Shown piece by piece: positions 63,237-64,000 of a DNA stretch of 64,000 nt. Positions within the stretch are counted from its first letter, which is position 1. Each line of letters opens with the position of its first letter. The position numbers and the translations under genes are program-made. The notes beneath the pieces were generated by a model. It was not told the DNA's origin and did not search any database. It worked only from the letters and a program-made list of their open reading frames with translations. The DNA lies in the NCBI GenBank assembly GCA_032209605.1, contig JASFXZ010000004.1, positions 34,940,401 through 35,004,400 of the forward strand, read 5' to 3'. Origin of the DNA: Mactromeris polynyma. Its lineage: Eukaryota; Mollusca; Bivalvia; Venerida; Mactridae.

Positions 63237-64000
63237 AAACTAACCGCCTCAGTCAGTCCAGGCACAAACAAATGAGGCCCATTAAACAATACCAAAATGA
63301 TAACCAAACCGCCTCAGTCAGTCCAGACACATGCAAAGAGGCACAACAATACCAAAATGATAGGCTAACCGCCTCAGTCAGTTCAGGCACACGCAAGGAG
63401 GCACACAGAAACAATATCAAAATAACAGACTAACCGCCTCAGTCAGTTCAGGCACACACAAGGAGGCACACAGAAACAATATCAAAATAACAGGCTAACC
63501 GCCTCAGTCAGTTCATGCACACGCAAGGAGGCACACAGAAACAATATCAAAATGATAGGCTAACCGCCTCAGTCAGTTCAGGCACACGCAAGGAGGCACA
63601 CAGAAACAATATCAAAATGATAGGCTAACCGCCTCAGTCAGTTCAGGCACACGCAAGGAGGCACACAGAAACAATACCAAAATGATAGGCTATCCGCCTC
63701 AGTCAGTTCAGGCACACGCAAGGAGGCACACAGAAACAATACCAAAATGATAGGCTATCCGCCTCAGTCAGTTCAGTCACACGCAAGGAGGCACACAGAA
63801 ACTATATCAAAATGATAGGCTAACCGCCTCAGTCAGTTCAGGCACACGCAATGAGGCACACAGAAACAATATCAAAATGATAGGCTAACCGCCTCAGTCA
63901 GTTCAGGCACACGCAAGGAGGCACACAGACACAATATCAAAATGATAGGCTAACCGCCTCACAGTCCATGTTCACGCAAAGAGGAACATATTAAAACGAT
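63237..64000. repeat. 65-bp tandem array (about 12 units), open at the right edge
   Basis: Units of 65 bp: CTAACCGCCTCAGTCAGTTC, AGGCACACGCAAGGAGGCAC, ACAGAAACAATATCAAAATG, ATAGG. The first two units are shorter and more diverged, marking the left boundary. Each unit has GCCTC facing GAGGC about 22 bases apart, a possible five-pair stem. The array continues beyond the window. Confidence 0.97.

Overview
The window looks like non-coding, repeat-dominated DNA from an animal genome, most probably a mollusc and plausibly a bivalve. It is AT-rich, has no convincing intact gene, no operon-like gene packing and no recognisable tRNA or rRNA gene. The clade guess rests on the repeat types: a tRNA-derived SINE and a SINE tail of a kind I associate with bivalves, LINE 3' ends with GTTCT-type tails, pogo/Tigger-like TA-flanked MITEs, a PIF/Harbinger deletion derivative and a GC-rich foldback element. 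The species cannot be fixed from the sequence alone.

The main content is nine separate tandem arrays with unrelated units. Their approximate spans are 48 bp (1-3345), 36 bp (4560-5715), 26 bp (6939-8432), 43 bp (11612-18130), 35 bp (27537-28833), 46 bp (32104-34336), 38 bp (40669-43402), 32 bp (46885-47650) and 65 bp (63237 to the right edge). Together they cover about 20 kb, close to a third of the window. The first and last run off the window edges. Several show higher-order structure: 20 units (960 bp) in the 48-bp array, 21 units (903 bp) in the 43-bp array, 21 and 13 units in the 38-bp array, and dimers in the 26-bp array.

Between the arrays lie decayed mobile elements. There is a Tc1/mariner transposase scrap at 5.8 kb and a 5'-truncated LINE at 9.1-10.6 kb whose reverse-transcriptase frame has three stops but no frameshift. 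A SINE relic lies at 43.6 kb, pogo-type MITEs at 45.3, 46.6, 48.2, 55.2 and 55.6 kb, and foldback elements at 39.5-40 and 45.9-46.1 kb. A Harbinger derivative lies at 50.7-51.6 kb, LINE tails at 54.1 and 56.2 kb, and a SINE tail at 59.3 kb. A further dispersed family of unknown class (called R1 here) has copies at 3.6, 30.5, 43.9 and 56.0 kb and a scrap at 57.4 kb.

Two arrays (48 and 36 bp) have unit lengths divisible by three and so give long repetitive open frames of 1,083 and 401 codons. These are most simply explained by stop-free units, but the 48-bp frame is worth a formal test. Other coding-like stretches without a recognised family are a cysteine-containing open frame at 6002-6253, an 82-codon minus-strand frame at 25470-25718 and a GC-richer block at 19053-19598. 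No genes can be said to work together here. The window's story is local amplification of minisatellites in a transposon-littered intergenic or intronic region.
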